Assembly (NCBI GenBank): GCA_051656645.1
Contig: JBOGCH010000035.1
Coordinates: 1 to 64,000, forward strand
DNA: 64,000 bases
Reading direction: 5' to 3'
Origin: JBOGCH01 sp051656645
GTDB taxonomy: Bacteria; Bacteroidota; Bacteroidia; Bacteroidales; Marinifilaceae
The first letter of the stretch is position 1, and each line of letters opens with the position of its first letter. Position numbers and translations under genes: made by a program. Positions 47,926 through 55,973 of this stretch are shown one piece after another. A model generated the notes under the pieces. It searched no databases, had not been told where the DNA came from, and worked only from the letters and a program-made list of their open reading frames with translations.

Positions 47926-47954
47926 AGATCTTTTAAAAGTTTTGAAAAAATAAT

Positions 47955-48031
47955 GGTTTGGTAGTTCAGTTGGTTAGAATACATGCCTGTCACGCATGGG
48001 GTCGCGGGTTCGAGTCCCGTCCAGACCGCCA
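47955..48031 (+). tRNA. tRNA-Asp (GTC), copy 2 of 3
   Basis: Identical in sequence to the copy at 47849, including the CCA; the spacer to it is 29 bases. Confidence 0.97.
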
Positions 48032-48049
48032 TTATTAAAAACACATTTT

Positions 48050-48126
48050 GGTTTGGTAGTTCAGTTGGTTAGAATACATGCCTGTCACGCATGGGGTCGC
48101 GGGTTCGAGTCCCGTCCAGACCGCCA
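48050..48126 (+). tRNA. tRNA-Asp (GTC), copy 3 of 3
   Basis: Identical to the two preceding copies; the spacer is 18 bases. The operon terminator follows directly. Confidence 0.97.
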
Positions 48127-48130
48127 AAAT

Positions 48131-48169
48131 AAAAACACCTTGATAATATAATATTATCAAGGTGTTTTT
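48131..48169 (+). terminator. terminator of the tRNA-Asp operon
   Basis: A perfect inverted repeat of 19 bp (48131-48149 with 48151-48169) around a single central A. A and T tracts flank the core CACCTTGATAATAT. Confidence 0.9.
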
Positions 48170-48602
48170 GTTTGCAGTGTATCTAAACACTGTAATTTAA
48201 AACTGAGAAAATGCAATGTATTTCATGATATTTAAGAGAATCTTGTCGTGATATCAGTAACATTTTTGCTCTTTACAGAGCCTCTCATTTTTATTAAGCT
48301 AAGATAGTCGTTTCGGACAGTAATAATCATCCCGTTAAATTTGAGAATAATGGAACATGAAATACTAAAGAGAAATCTATCTTCTTCATATTATATCAAT
48401 TTTGAAAATATTCTTTATTAGAAGCTAAAATCGGGTCGTCTCCATATATTGATACGTAGTCTTGATAACCTCACTCATAAATATATTTATTATGGAAAGA
48501 AGGTAAGCTCAATAGATACCTAAAAAGATTAATGTTTTTTAATTAAAAACTAACTTATAAGTCTTATATTGTAGATATTCTATCATAGTATACACAACAT
48601 AT
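48170..48602. other. AT-rich intergenic stretch, possibly gene debris
   Basis: No intact gene. From 48351 a reading frame starting ATGGAACATGAAATA runs 24 codons to a TAG. Translation in the same frame past that stop continues for about 33 codons to a TAA, which could be the remnant of a small gene, but no family is recognisable. No TAnnTTTG promoter was found before the HEPN-like gene. Confidence 0.35.
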
Positions 48603-49532
48603 ATGAAAAACACTATTGACGAAAACATTTCTAAAATAAGAAGTGCTATTAATGAGCCTTGGAAACAACATATTCTTATAAAGGACCCAAACAAATGGAA
48701 TATGTTATGCGCATGCATGGATGTCATTGAAGATACACAACTGGCAATTAATGCTTTTTTTTTGCAGAATAGTTTTTCTCCAGATAATGGCGCATATTTA
48801 TATCTATACGGGTTTCTTCAAGCATTATTTATGCAACAGGATGGAATGTCAAATCTACACAAAGCTTTATTTGATCAGACAATTAAGTGGAAAGATGACT
48901 ATCCCGACATATACGAACTAAGAGAATTAAGGAATGATTCAATAGGTCACCCAACAAGCAGGAGAGATAAATCTTTCCATTTCATTTCTCGCAACAGTAT
49001 TACTAAAGATTCTTTTCAAATATGGTCCTACGGAGATGAGTTTGCTCATAAACATAGGATTCAAAGAATCAATTTTATGAAAATTAAAGAGACGCAAGAA
49101 CAAGTGGTTTCAATAGTTCTTAAAAATATCAATAATAAGTTGCAAGTTGAGTTCATTAATCATAAAAAGAAATTTCAAGGAAACACATTAATCTCACTAA
49201 TTCCTAATTCATTAAATTATTCAATCTCAAAGATATTCAATGGCATATCTTCAGATGATAACTTAGTACAAATTAATTTTGACGAAATTCAGAGAATACA
49301 TCATCGCATTAAGGATGGTGTTACTCAACGTTATGGAAGTATCGAAGCTGTAAGTGGAGTTAAAATATTAATCGATAAAATTGATTATATACTCGCCAAA
49401 TTAAGTGAATGGATAATTAATAATACTTTATACAAAAACAAAGATGCAGAAGTATTTCTTGATGCGATGACTAATTATTTTATGGAACTAAAAGAATTAC
49501 TTGTTGAAATTGACATTTTTTTTGAAATATAG
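48603..49532 (+). CDS. HEPN-like orphan protein
   Basis: 309 residues, AT-rich and helical, no signal peptide or membrane segment. The block R110-N-D-S-I-G-H116 in ELRELRNDSIGHPTSRR fits the R-x(4-6)-H motif of HEPN-domain ribonucleases, and the preceding helices (YLYLYGFLQALFMQQDGM) fit a HEPN four-helix bundle. The C-terminal 180 residues are not recognised. HEPN proteins act in toxin-antitoxin and anti-phage systems by cutting RNA, often tRNA; here that is inference. No antitoxin, nucleotidyltransferase or other partner adjoins it. It lies directly downstream of the tRNA-Asp array, a usual site for acquired genes. Confidence 0.6.
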   Translation: MKNTIDENISKIRSAINEPWKQHILIKDPNKWNMLCACMDVIEDTQLAINAFFLQNSFSPDNGAYLYLYGFLQALFMQQDGMSNLHKALFDQTIKWKDDYPDIYELRELRNDSIGHPTSRRDKSFHFISRNSITKDSFQIWSYGDEFAHKHRIQRINFMKIKETQEQVVSIVLKNINNKLQVEFINHKKKFQGNTLISLIPNSLNYSISKIFNGISSDDNLVQINFDEIQRIHHRIKDGVTQRYGSIEAVSGVKILIDKIDYILAKLSEWIINNTLYKNKDAEVFLDAMTNYFMELKELLVEIDIFFEI

Positions 49533-49848
49533 ATTACTAGTAAAATAGCAATAATTGTTAGTAAGCAAAATACATAACTATGGAGCATAGTAGTTTATTT
49601 ATGAGACTATTCTTTGTTCGATTTATATTTCTGATAAGGTAAATATTTGATACTTAAAGATAAAAATATAGAGAACAGACCGTCTTGCTATTTTAAACCG
49701 TTTAATTGTATGCCTACACTACATTTAAGATACATTTAACGGGTATCAGAATATAGTTTTATTGTTATTTTATTTTCTTTGTAAAAAATAGATATCATAA
49801 TCTACAGAGATAACTACTGTCTCTTTACTAATTTTAAATTATTAAAAC
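49533..49848. other. intergenic stretch, no gene seen
   Basis: 316 AT-rich bases between the HEPN-like gene and the DsbD-like gene. A TTTCTTTG box near 49780 could serve the latter, but the spacing to a TTG element is poor. Confidence 0.4.
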
Positions 49849-50310
49849 ATGAAGAAATTACTTACACTATTCGTACTTATGGCTTCTTTCACGCTATGTA
49901 CAACAGCACAAATTGTGAATCCTGTGAAATGGAAATTTACAATGAAAAAAGTGAGCGAAGGAGTTTATGATATTATAGCTACTGCAACTATTGAGAGTTC
50001 ATGGCATTTATATGACACTGATCTTCCTGAAGGTGGACCACTGTCTACTACGTTTAACGTAGACACAGATGAGACTCAAGGTATTGAGCTTGTTGGAACA
50101 ATGAAAGCTACAACAAAACCTCACGTTGAACAAAGTGAAGCGTTTGACATGGAATTACGCTATTTTGAAAAAACAGCAACATTTGTACAACGCGTAAAAC
50201 TTACAAAACCTAAAGCAAAGTTAGTAGGTTATGTTGAGTATATGGCATGTAGCGGCGGACAATGTATTCCTCCTGCAGAAGCTGAGTTTGAATTTGAATT
50301 AACAAAATAA
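49849..50310 (+). CDS. solitary DsbD N-terminal-like domain protein (exported)
   Basis: 153 residues: a signal peptide (about 1-20, ending TTAQ) and one immunoglobulin-like domain resembling the N-terminal domain of the thiol:disulfide reductase DsbD. The conserved ESSWHLY segment (about 50-55) and the pair C134-SGGQ-C139 near YMACSGGQCIPP are present. In DsbD this domain receives electrons from the membrane part and passes them to periplasmic partners. Here the membrane and thioredoxin domains are missing and no cytochrome- or DsbD-like gene is adjacent, so it must work with a partner encoded elsewhere, or bind thiols on its own. Confidence 0.85.
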   Translation: MKKLLTLFVLMASFTLCTTAQIVNPVKWKFTMKKVSEGVYDIIATATIESSWHLYDTDLPEGGPLSTTFNVDTDETQGIELVGTMKATTKPHVEQSEAFDMELRYFEKTATFVQRVKLTKPKAKLVGYVEYMACSGGQCIPPAEAEFEFELTK

Positions 50311-50320
50311 GAATTCTATA

Positions 50321-50368
50321 GTCTATAAAAAAAGCTATCCTTAAACAAGGATAGCTTTTTTTATAGAC
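50321..50368 (+). terminator. terminator after the DsbD-like gene; homologous to the one at 51258
   Basis: A perfect 22-bp stem (50321-50342 with 50347-50368) with loop AAAC and core AAGCTATCCTT. Its reverse complement matches the terminator at 51258-51305 over 48 bases, except for two stem positions that changed together on both arms. Confidence 0.9.
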
Positions 50369-50485
50369 ATTATTATGTAATAAAACTTCCCAAAGTTCAG
50401 AATAATAGCTTAATTTTGGATATATGTAGAACTGATTTTACTAGAATAACGATATATCAATAATCACGCTCAAATAACTGATAAC

Positions 50486-50935
50486 ATGCCTGAACAAGAT
50501 ACAGACATACGTTGGGAACAACGATTTAATAATTTTCAACGTGCATTAAAGAAACTGACAGAGGCCACTGCATATGTAAGAGAGGAACAAAGTAAGGGCG
50601 CACAGTTTAAAAATATGGACGATTTGAAACTTGAGGGGTTAATTCAAAGATTTGAATATACTCATGAGTTGGCATGGAATGTAATGAAGGATTACGCCAT
50701 ATATCAAGGCGATAACTCACTCACAGGCTCGCGCGATGCCATACGTACAGCTTTAGCAATGGGGTTAATTACCGATAAACGCTGGATGCATACTATTGCA
50801 GACAGAAACAGAACCTCGCATACATATAACGAAGAAACTGCATATGAAATTATTCAAGATGTTGTATGTATATATTATAAGTTATTTACTGACTTCGAAC
50901 AACGCATGGAAGCAATTAAATTGGCCGAACATTAG
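50486..50935 (+). CDS. hepT: HepT-like toxin (HEPN ribonuclease, HI0074 family)
   Basis: 149 residues, helical. It carries the HEPN active-site motif R107-N-R-T-S-H112-T-Y114 (R-x4-H-x-Y), diagnostic of HepT toxins, and the HI0074-type N-terminal helices RWEQRFNNFQRALKKL. HepT is an RNase whose activity is blocked when its cognate MntA adds AMP groups to the tyrosine of the motif; that tyrosine is present (Tyr114). The gene is 2 bases upstream of mntA. The module is flanked on both sides by related terminators. Confidence 0.93.
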   Translation: MPEQDTDIRWEQRFNNFQRALKKLTEATAYVREEQSKGAQFKNMDDLKLEGLIQRFEYTHELAWNVMKDYAIYQGDNSLTGSRDAIRTALAMGLITDKRWMHTIADRNRTSHTYNEETAYEIIQDVVCIYYKLFTDFEQRMEAIKLAEH

Positions 50936-50937
50936 AA

Positions 50938-51258
50938 ATGGAAGAGATGTTATTAAATACCGGATTGAGTGATAACGAAATAAGGCTGTTGAAGGATATA
51001 TTTAGTCGCTATGTAGGTATCGAAAGGGTGATATTGTACGGATCGAGAGCAAAAGGTAACTACCGCTCGGGGTCGGATGTTGACATCACGATTATTGGAC
51101 AAAGTATTACAAAATATGATTTGAACAATATTATAAATGACATTGATGATTTGCTGCTGCCTTATTTCTTTGACATTTCATTATTACAGCAAATAAATAG
51201 CCAAGATTTATTGCAACATATTCATCGAGTAGGAAAAGTATTATACGAGAAACATTAG
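50938..51258 (+). CDS. mntA: MntA-like nucleotidyltransferase antitoxin (HI0073 family)
   Basis: 106 residues with the minimal nucleotidyltransferase signature G35-S36-x10-D47-V-D49 (GSRAKGNYRSGSDVD) and a likely third carboxylate, D79 in PYFFDIS. It is expected to AMPylate HepT and neutralise it. The last codons and stop (EKH then TAG) lie inside the left arm of the terminator at 51253, so coding sequence and terminator overlap. Confidence 0.93.
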   Translation: MEEMLLNTGLSDNEIRLLKDIFSRYVGIERVILYGSRAKGNYRSGSDVDITIIGQSITKYDLNNIINDIDDLLLPYFFDISLLQQINSQDLLQHIHRVGKVLYEKH

Positions 51259-51310
51259 TCTACCAAAAAAGCTATCCTTGTTTAAGGATAGCTTTTTTGG
51301 TAGACTAATG
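51253..51310. terminator. bidirectional terminator, perfect 27-bp stem, homologous to the one at 50321
   Basis: The arm 51253-51279 is the exact reverse complement of 51284-51310, with loop GTTT. It ends the HepT/MntA module on the plus strand and hom on the minus strand. Its inner 48 bases match the reverse complement of the terminator at 50321 with compensatory TA-to-CC (and GG on the other arm) changes. Confidence 0.92.
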
Positions 51311-51317
51311 TGGCATA

Positions 51318-52499
51318 TTAATCCCACGGATAGGCTGCAATAAATAGGTCACGTCCGCCCAATTGAGCGTTAACGGCAATTAGATCATGTAAGTTTACGT
51401 CGCCAACAACATAGTTGTAGTCCTGACTACGGTATTCCTCACGTATTTCTTTGAATGAGATAAGCGCCAAGTCCTCGGCATTTTTATAACGGAAATATAC
51501 GCGTATGGTAACATTGTCCGTGTATTTCGCAGTAGTTTTACGCATGCGCTTGTACTCATAGCCATAGCCATATTGACACGCAGTGATGTCACTAAGTACA
51601 GCAGATCCTGTTGGATGTCCACCGGCACCTCGCCCAAACATAAATTGTTTATAATAGAATTCGCCTTTAATTACCACTCCATTAAACTCGTCCTCTACGC
51701 TATAAATATATTTATTACGGGATATAAGCTGTGGGATAACACAAAGATAAACATTTCCCTCAGGCGTTTTCTCAACATGTCCCACAAGTTTAATGCGTCG
51801 GTCCTTCTCGTTAGCAAAACGGATATCAGCATCGTTCATAGACGAAATTCCATAGCGGAACACGCGGCTTGGTTCAACGTAAATTCCAAAGGCGTGAACT
51901 GTTATGATTATTAATTTAAATAACGAATCCCAACCATCAATATCAAGTGTTGGGTTACTTTCGGCAAATCCTAAATCCTGTGCCAATTTCAAAGCATCGG
52001 CATAGCCCATATTTTCGTTAAATATTTTGGAAAGGATAAAGTTTGAGGAGCCATTGAGTATTCCTTTTACAGACACTAATAGGTCATTGTCATAATACTC
52101 CTCTAAGTTACGGATTACAGGAATGCTACCACATGCCGATGCATCGTACAGTAGTTGTGTTCCGGTTTCCTTTTGTAAGTTAATAAGCTCTGGTAAATGA
52201 TAAGCAAGCATTTTTTTATTACCGCTCACAACAGGAATACGGGCTTGAAGAGCTCTACGCACAATGTGTAGGGATGCATCTGCATCGTCAATTAATTCAA
52301 CAATAAGATTAATGTCTTTATCGTTAAAAATATCATCGGCATTATTGGTTATCTCCAACGGAATGTCTTTGTATTTTTCAACATTGCGCACACATACGCG
52401 CTTTATGCTTATTTGCTCCATACCTACGCGCTGAAGCACATCGTATAATCCGTGCCCCACGCTTCCAAATCCGAAAAGTCCTATATTAAACTGCTTCAT
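51318..52499 (-). CDS. hom: homoserine dehydrogenase
   Basis: Reduces aspartate semialdehyde to homoserine. 393 residues: Rossmann NAD(P) domain (GFGSVGHGL, residues about 8-16), then the catalytic domain with GILNGSSNFIL and the DIDGWDSLFKL segment (about 145-215) and KAANA-like FGRGAGGHPTGSAV. The C-terminal tail (about 320-393) is shorter than a full ACT-containing enzyme, so feedback control by threonine through a canonical ACT pair is not evident. Last gene of metY-metX-hom; its ATG overlaps the metX stop by 4 bases. Confidence 0.94.
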   Translation of the reverse strand: MKQFNIGLFGFGSVGHGLYDVLQRVGMEQISIKRVCVRNVEKYKDIPLEITNNADDIFNDKDINLIVELIDDADASLHIVRRALQARIPVVSGNKKMLAYHLPELINLQKETGTQLLYDASACGSIPVIRNLEEYYDNDLLVSVKGILNGSSNFILSKIFNENMGYADALKLAQDLGFAESNPTLDIDGWDSLFKLIIITVHAFGIYVEPSRVFRYGISSMNDADIRFANEKDRRIKLVGHVEKTPEGNVYLCVIPQLISRNKYIYSVEDEFNGVVIKGEFYYKQFMFGRGAGGHPTGSAVLSDITACQYGYGYEYKRMRKTTAKYTDNVTIRVYFRYKNAEDLALISFKEIREEYRSQDYNYVVGDVNLHDLIAVNAQLGGRDLFIAAYPWD

Positions 52500-53509
52500 A
52501 GCTTAGTGTTCATAAAATTAATAATAATGTTATTTAGTTTTTCATGCTCCACAAGGAAACCATCATGTCCAAATGGAGAATCAATTAAATGATATTCGAC
52601 TCCCGGCACATTGTTTACTATAATGTCATGATCCTGTGGTGGAAATAGAATATCGGATGTTATTGCAACTACTAAACAACGGGATTGTATTTGTTGCAGT
52701 GCTTGCTCTATACTGCCGCGCGAACGACCCACGTTATGTGAATCGACAGCTTGTGTTAGTCGGTAATACGAGTAAGCATTAAAACGACGACGCAATTTCT
52801 CTCCCTGGTGTTGTTGGTAGGTGGTTGCTCGATAGCCTTGCAGTTTCTCCTCATTGTCTGTTTGTGTTGCATTATAGGCAGTTGCACCACGGTAACTAAG
52901 TAGCGCGACACTGCGTGCTGCAGACATTCCGCTTGCGCCCGCATTGTCACTCCTTTCGCCATAGCTATTATCAGCAAGAATTGCCATACGCTGTGACTCG
53001 TTAAAAGCAATGGCCCATGCCGACGATTTTACACAGGTTGCAATAAGTGCTATACGTTTAGCAAAAGTTGTGTCCGCAATGGCCCATTCCATGGCTTGAA
53101 ACCCACCTATGGAGCTACCTACCAAAAGCTCAACTTGGGTTATCCCTAAACGCTGTGCTAATTTTCTGTGGCCCGCAACCATATCCCTTACGGTAATTTC
53201 CGGAAAATCATTGTACCATTTTTGTCCGGTGGCCGGATTAACGCTAATAGGCGATGTAGTACCATAAGGAGAACTTATAAAGTTGGCACATACAACAAAC
53301 CATTTGTCGGGATCGAGAAAGCAATCCTTTTCAACAGTATGTGGCCACCAATCGGCAACGTCACTATTGGCAGTCAGGGCATGACATACCCATATAACAT
53401 TATCCTTTGCAGCCGATAGCTTACCATACGTATGGTAAGCTATGGTTAACGATGGCAATACAGCTCCACTCTCCAGTACTAACTCCTCATTAAAATGCTC
53501 GTATTTCAT
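52496..53509 (-). CDS. metX: homoserine O-acetyltransferase
   Basis: Acetylates homoserine as the first committed step to methionine. 337 residues, alpha/beta-hydrolase with the nucleophile elbow VGSSIGG (Ser in GSSIGG), the acid in the SDILFPPQ region and the histidine in FGHDGFLVEH. The beginning (LESGAVLPSLTIAYHTYG) and WVCHALTANSDV are typical for MetX. Overlaps metY by 4 bases (ATGA) and hom by 4 bases, indicating tight coupling. Confidence 0.95.
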   Translation of the reverse strand: MKYEHFNEELVLESGAVLPSLTIAYHTYGKLSAAKDNVIWVCHALTANSDVADWWPHTVEKDCFLDPDKWFVVCANFISSPYGTTSPISVNPATGQKWYNDFPEITVRDMVAGHRKLAQRLGITQVELLVGSSIGGFQAMEWAIADTTFAKRIALIATCVKSSAWAIAFNESQRMAILADNSYGERSDNAGASGMSAARSVALLSYRGATAYNATQTDNEEKLQGYRATTYQQHQGEKLRRRFNAYSYYRLTQAVDSHNVGRSRGSIEQALQQIQSRCLVVAITSDILFPPQDHDIIVNNVPGVEYHLIDSPFGHDGFLVEHEKLNNIIINFMNTKL

Positions 53510-54789
53510 CCTTCAAGTGCTGTTTTAAATGCTTGTTCAAAATCGGCTATTATATCTTCTACATTCTCTAATCCCGAGGATATACGTAAAAGTGTTGGTG
53601 CTACTCCCACGGCAGCCAATTCATCAGGCGAAAGTTGCTTGTGTGTTGTGGATGCTGGGTGAGTTACAATTGTTATTGAGTCACCAATCATTACCATGTT
53701 TACCACCAATTTAAGAGCTTCTACAAATTTTACGGTTGTCTCTAAATCGCCTTTTAACACTACCGAAAGTACGGCCGACGAGCCAAAGCGGAAGTATTGT
53801 TGTGCATTGCTATAGGAAGGATGATCTGGCAAACCTACCCATAATACTTTATCTACAAGCGGATGACTCTGGAAATAAGCAGCCAAACGAGCCGTAGATT
53901 CTACCTCATGTTTCATGCGAATGGCAAGTGTTTCCAAACCTATTTGCATTAAATAAGAGTCAAAAGCCGATGGAGCACATCCTAAATCGCGAAGTCCGTC
54001 AACTCGACACTTAACAATAAAAGCTAAGTTACCAAAGGCTTCGGCAAATTGCATACCGTGGTAGCCCTCGTTAGGATCGGACACCGATGGAACTTTTCCA
54101 TTTGCCCAATTATATGTACCGGCATCCACTATTACACCACCAAGTGCGGTTCCGTGTCCGTTAATCCACTTGGTTGAGGATTGTACAACAATATTGGCAC
54201 CGTGATCTATAGGACGGCATAGGTATCCGCATGCTCCAAAAGTGTTATCAACAACAAAAGGAATGTCGTATTTACGCGCCAATGCGCTTATAGCTTTAAA
54301 ATCGGGTACTCTACATGTTGGGTTACTCATTGACTCAACATATATGGCACGTGTTTTATCGGTAATTAGCTTCTCTAACTCTTCTACGGTATCATCTGCA
54401 GCAATGCGACACTCTACTCCAAACTTTTTAAATGTCACTTTAAACTGATTGTGCGTACCGCCATACAAATAAGGTGCTGCTACTATATTATCGCCTGCAT
54501 TTACAAGTGATGAAAGGGCAACAAATTGTGCAGATGTGCCAGAGGAAACCGCTAGCGCCGCAACACCTCCCTCAAGAGCTGCCACACGTTCCTCAAGCGC
54601 AGTACTAGTAGGATTCTGTAAACGAGTATATATATTGCCCGCTTCGGTTAAATTAAACAGATTGGCAGCCGACTCGCACGATTTGAATTCATATGCGGCT
54701 GTAGGGTAAATTGCTGCTCCACGTGATTGATTATTATCTTTTTGACGTCCTGCATGAATTTGCAACGTCTCGAAATGTAATTCGGACAT
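53506..54789 (-). CDS. metY: O-acetylhomoserine sulfhydrylase / aminocarboxypropyltransferase
   Basis: PLP-dependent enzyme that makes homocysteine from O-acetylhomoserine and sulfide. 427 residues of the Cys/Met metabolism family: the PLP-binding lysine lies in VQSSTKWINGHG, preceded by VDNTFGACGYLCRP; the N-terminus reads LHFETLQIHAGRQ. First gene of the operon. Its 5' leader carries a 31-codon Met-rich ORF (54881-54976) and hairpins, pointing to methionine-responsive control. Confidence 0.96.
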   Translation of the reverse strand: MSELHFETLQIHAGRQKDNNQSRGAAIYPTAAYEFKSCESAANLFNLTEAGNIYTRLQNPTSTALEERVAALEGGVAALAVSSGTSAQFVALSSLVNAGDNIVAAPYLYGGTHNQFKVTFKKFGVECRIAADDTVEELEKLITDKTRAIYVESMSNPTCRVPDFKAISALARKYDIPFVVDNTFGACGYLCRPIDHGANIVVQSSTKWINGHGTALGGVIVDAGTYNWANGKVPSVSDPNEGYHGMQFAEAFGNLAFIVKCRVDGLRDLGCAPSAFDSYLMQIGLETLAIRMKHEVESTARLAAYFQSHPLVDKVLWVGLPDHPSYSNAQQYFRFGSSAVLSVVLKGDLETTVKFVEALKLVVNMVMIGDSITIVTHPASTTHKQLSPDELAAVGVAPTLLRISSGLENVEDIIADFEQAFKTALEG

Positions 54790-54880
54790 AGTAATATTGT
54801 ATTAGTGTAAGTAAACGAAATTTGTTAAATGGACAAATACTCACGTCCCACGTGTGTACTTGAATAGGGGGATATTCAAA

Positions 54881-54976
54881 TTATAGTGCCTGGTGGCACA
54901 TTCGCATAGACATAGAAGACATCTGACCGCATTGAGCGATCGCAGAAAGGATGATATTTGTCTTCGTTAAATTCAT
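54881..54976 (-). CDS. Met-rich leader peptide of the metY-metX-hom operon
   Basis: 31 codons: ATG at 54976, TAA ending at 54881. The C-terminal half is MSSMSMRMCHQAL, with four Met within eight residues plus a Cys; five Met in all. It lies in the metY leader, 91 bases before the metY ATG, and its last codons are inside the hairpin GTGCC-ACCA-GGCAC (54886-54899). A second hairpin TTGAATA/TATTCAA (54860-54879) begins just after the stop codon. Ribosome stalling at the Met codons when Met-tRNA is short would change which hairpins form. No clear Shine-Dalgarno sequence, as usual in this phylum. The function is inferred from codon content and position. Confidence 0.72.
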   Translation of the reverse strand: MNLTKTNIILSAIAQCGQMSSMSMRMCHQAL

Positions 54977-55006
54977 ATTATTTATAATGTCTTGCTTTTA
55001 CAACGA

Positions 55007-55036
55007 TAAAGATAGTAAATAATTTAAATATCCCAA
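55007..55036 (-). promoter_or_regulatory. promoter of the methionine operon
   Basis: On the minus strand TTG (55034-55036) and TATCTTTA (55007-55014) are about 19 bases apart, close to the Bacteroidetes consensus. Transcription would start near 55000, just upstream of the leader ORF. Confidence 0.5.
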
Positions 55037-55083
55037 TACATTTAATACAAAATTACATGATTATATTAAACATTAGTCAATTT

Positions 55084-55968
55084 TTACAATCCAGCTAGGA
55101 TTGAAAATAAAAGCGTGGAAAGTGCCAGTACAGGCATTTGTTTATCTAAATCTTTGCCATTCTGCACAGCCATTGCACGCAAATGCATAACAAATATAGG
55201 CAATGTAATGAAGTACCAATAGCTAGGAGCTATTCCACTATAGAGATTAAAAAGCGTAAGGAAAACAAATGCGCCCACAACAAGGAAGTAATGATAAACG
55301 CGTGCACCCCTATCGCCAATGCGCACAACAAGTGTACGTTTACCACAATTGGCATCATTTTCTCTATCGCGAATATTGTTAATATTCAATACCCCACAGC
55401 TTAACATGCCAATAGCGCTGGCAGGCAGAAAAAGCCACAGCGTCCATGGTGCGCCACAAAGCATATAAGCACCTATTGTACTTACCCAACCAAAGAATAG
55501 AAAAACAAAAATATCGCCTAGACCACGGTATCCAAAGGCATAACGCCCCACCGTATAGAGAATGGCACATAGAATGGCAGCAGCTCCAAGCATTAGGAAG
55601 ATAATTCCTTGCTCGCTAAATAAAGAATCGAGTGCAAAATACAATAGTGCAATTCCGCTTATTACACACAGTAGCACAAAAGCAAAAATACAGTTTAATA
55701 AATCCTTTTTGGTTAACGCACCGGTTTGCAGACTACGTATTGGACCCAATCTGTCATGATTATCGGTACCTTTTAATGCGTCACCAAGCTCGTTAGCTAA
55801 ATTAGATAGTATTTGTAAAGAAAGCGTAGTTATTAATAACAAAACAACCACGAGCTCATTTAACTGCACATTTTTAGCAGCCAACAAAATACCCAAAATA
55901 ATTCCTGCCACAGATAAAGGCAAGGTACGCAATCTAAAACTTACTATATACGCCTTAAACCTATCCAT
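55084..55968 (-). CDS. menA: 1,4-dihydroxy-2-naphthoate polyprenyltransferase
   Basis: Attaches the isoprenoid tail to dihydroxynaphthoate in menaquinone synthesis. 294 residues with eight or nine transmembrane helices of the UbiA superfamily and the two Asp-rich motifs: ELGDALKGTDNHDRLGP (about 60-76) and NINNIRDREND (about 195-205). Starts 5 bases after menG, so the two act as one operon. Confidence 0.95.
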   Translation of the reverse strand: MDRFKAYIVSFRLRTLPLSVAGIILGILLAAKNVQLNELVVVLLLITTLSLQILSNLANELGDALKGTDNHDRLGPIRSLQTGALTKKDLLNCIFAFVLLCVISGIALLYFALDSLFSEQGIIFLMLGAAAILCAILYTVGRYAFGYRGLGDIFVFLFFGWVSTIGAYMLCGAPWTLWLFLPASAIGMLSCGVLNINNIRDRENDANCGKRTLVVRIGDRGARVYHYFLVVGAFVFLTLFNLYSGIAPSYWYFITLPIFVMHLRAMAVQNGKDLDKQMPVLALSTLLFSILAGL

Positions 55969-55973
55969 CTTTT

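Noticed and set aside
48351..48530. Short gene in the region before the HEPN-like gene
   Set aside because: A 24-codon ORF followed by a stop and a further open stretch. No family is recognisable and no promoter is visible, so it is reported only as possible debris.
48603..51258. One defence island joining the HEPN-like gene and HepT/MntA
   Set aside because: The DsbD-like gene and its terminator lie between them, and no other defence genes are present. The two are described separately.
54841..54976. SAM riboswitch upstream of metY
   Set aside because: No recognisable SAM-I or SAM-II core consensus. The leader instead contains an open, Met-rich ORF.
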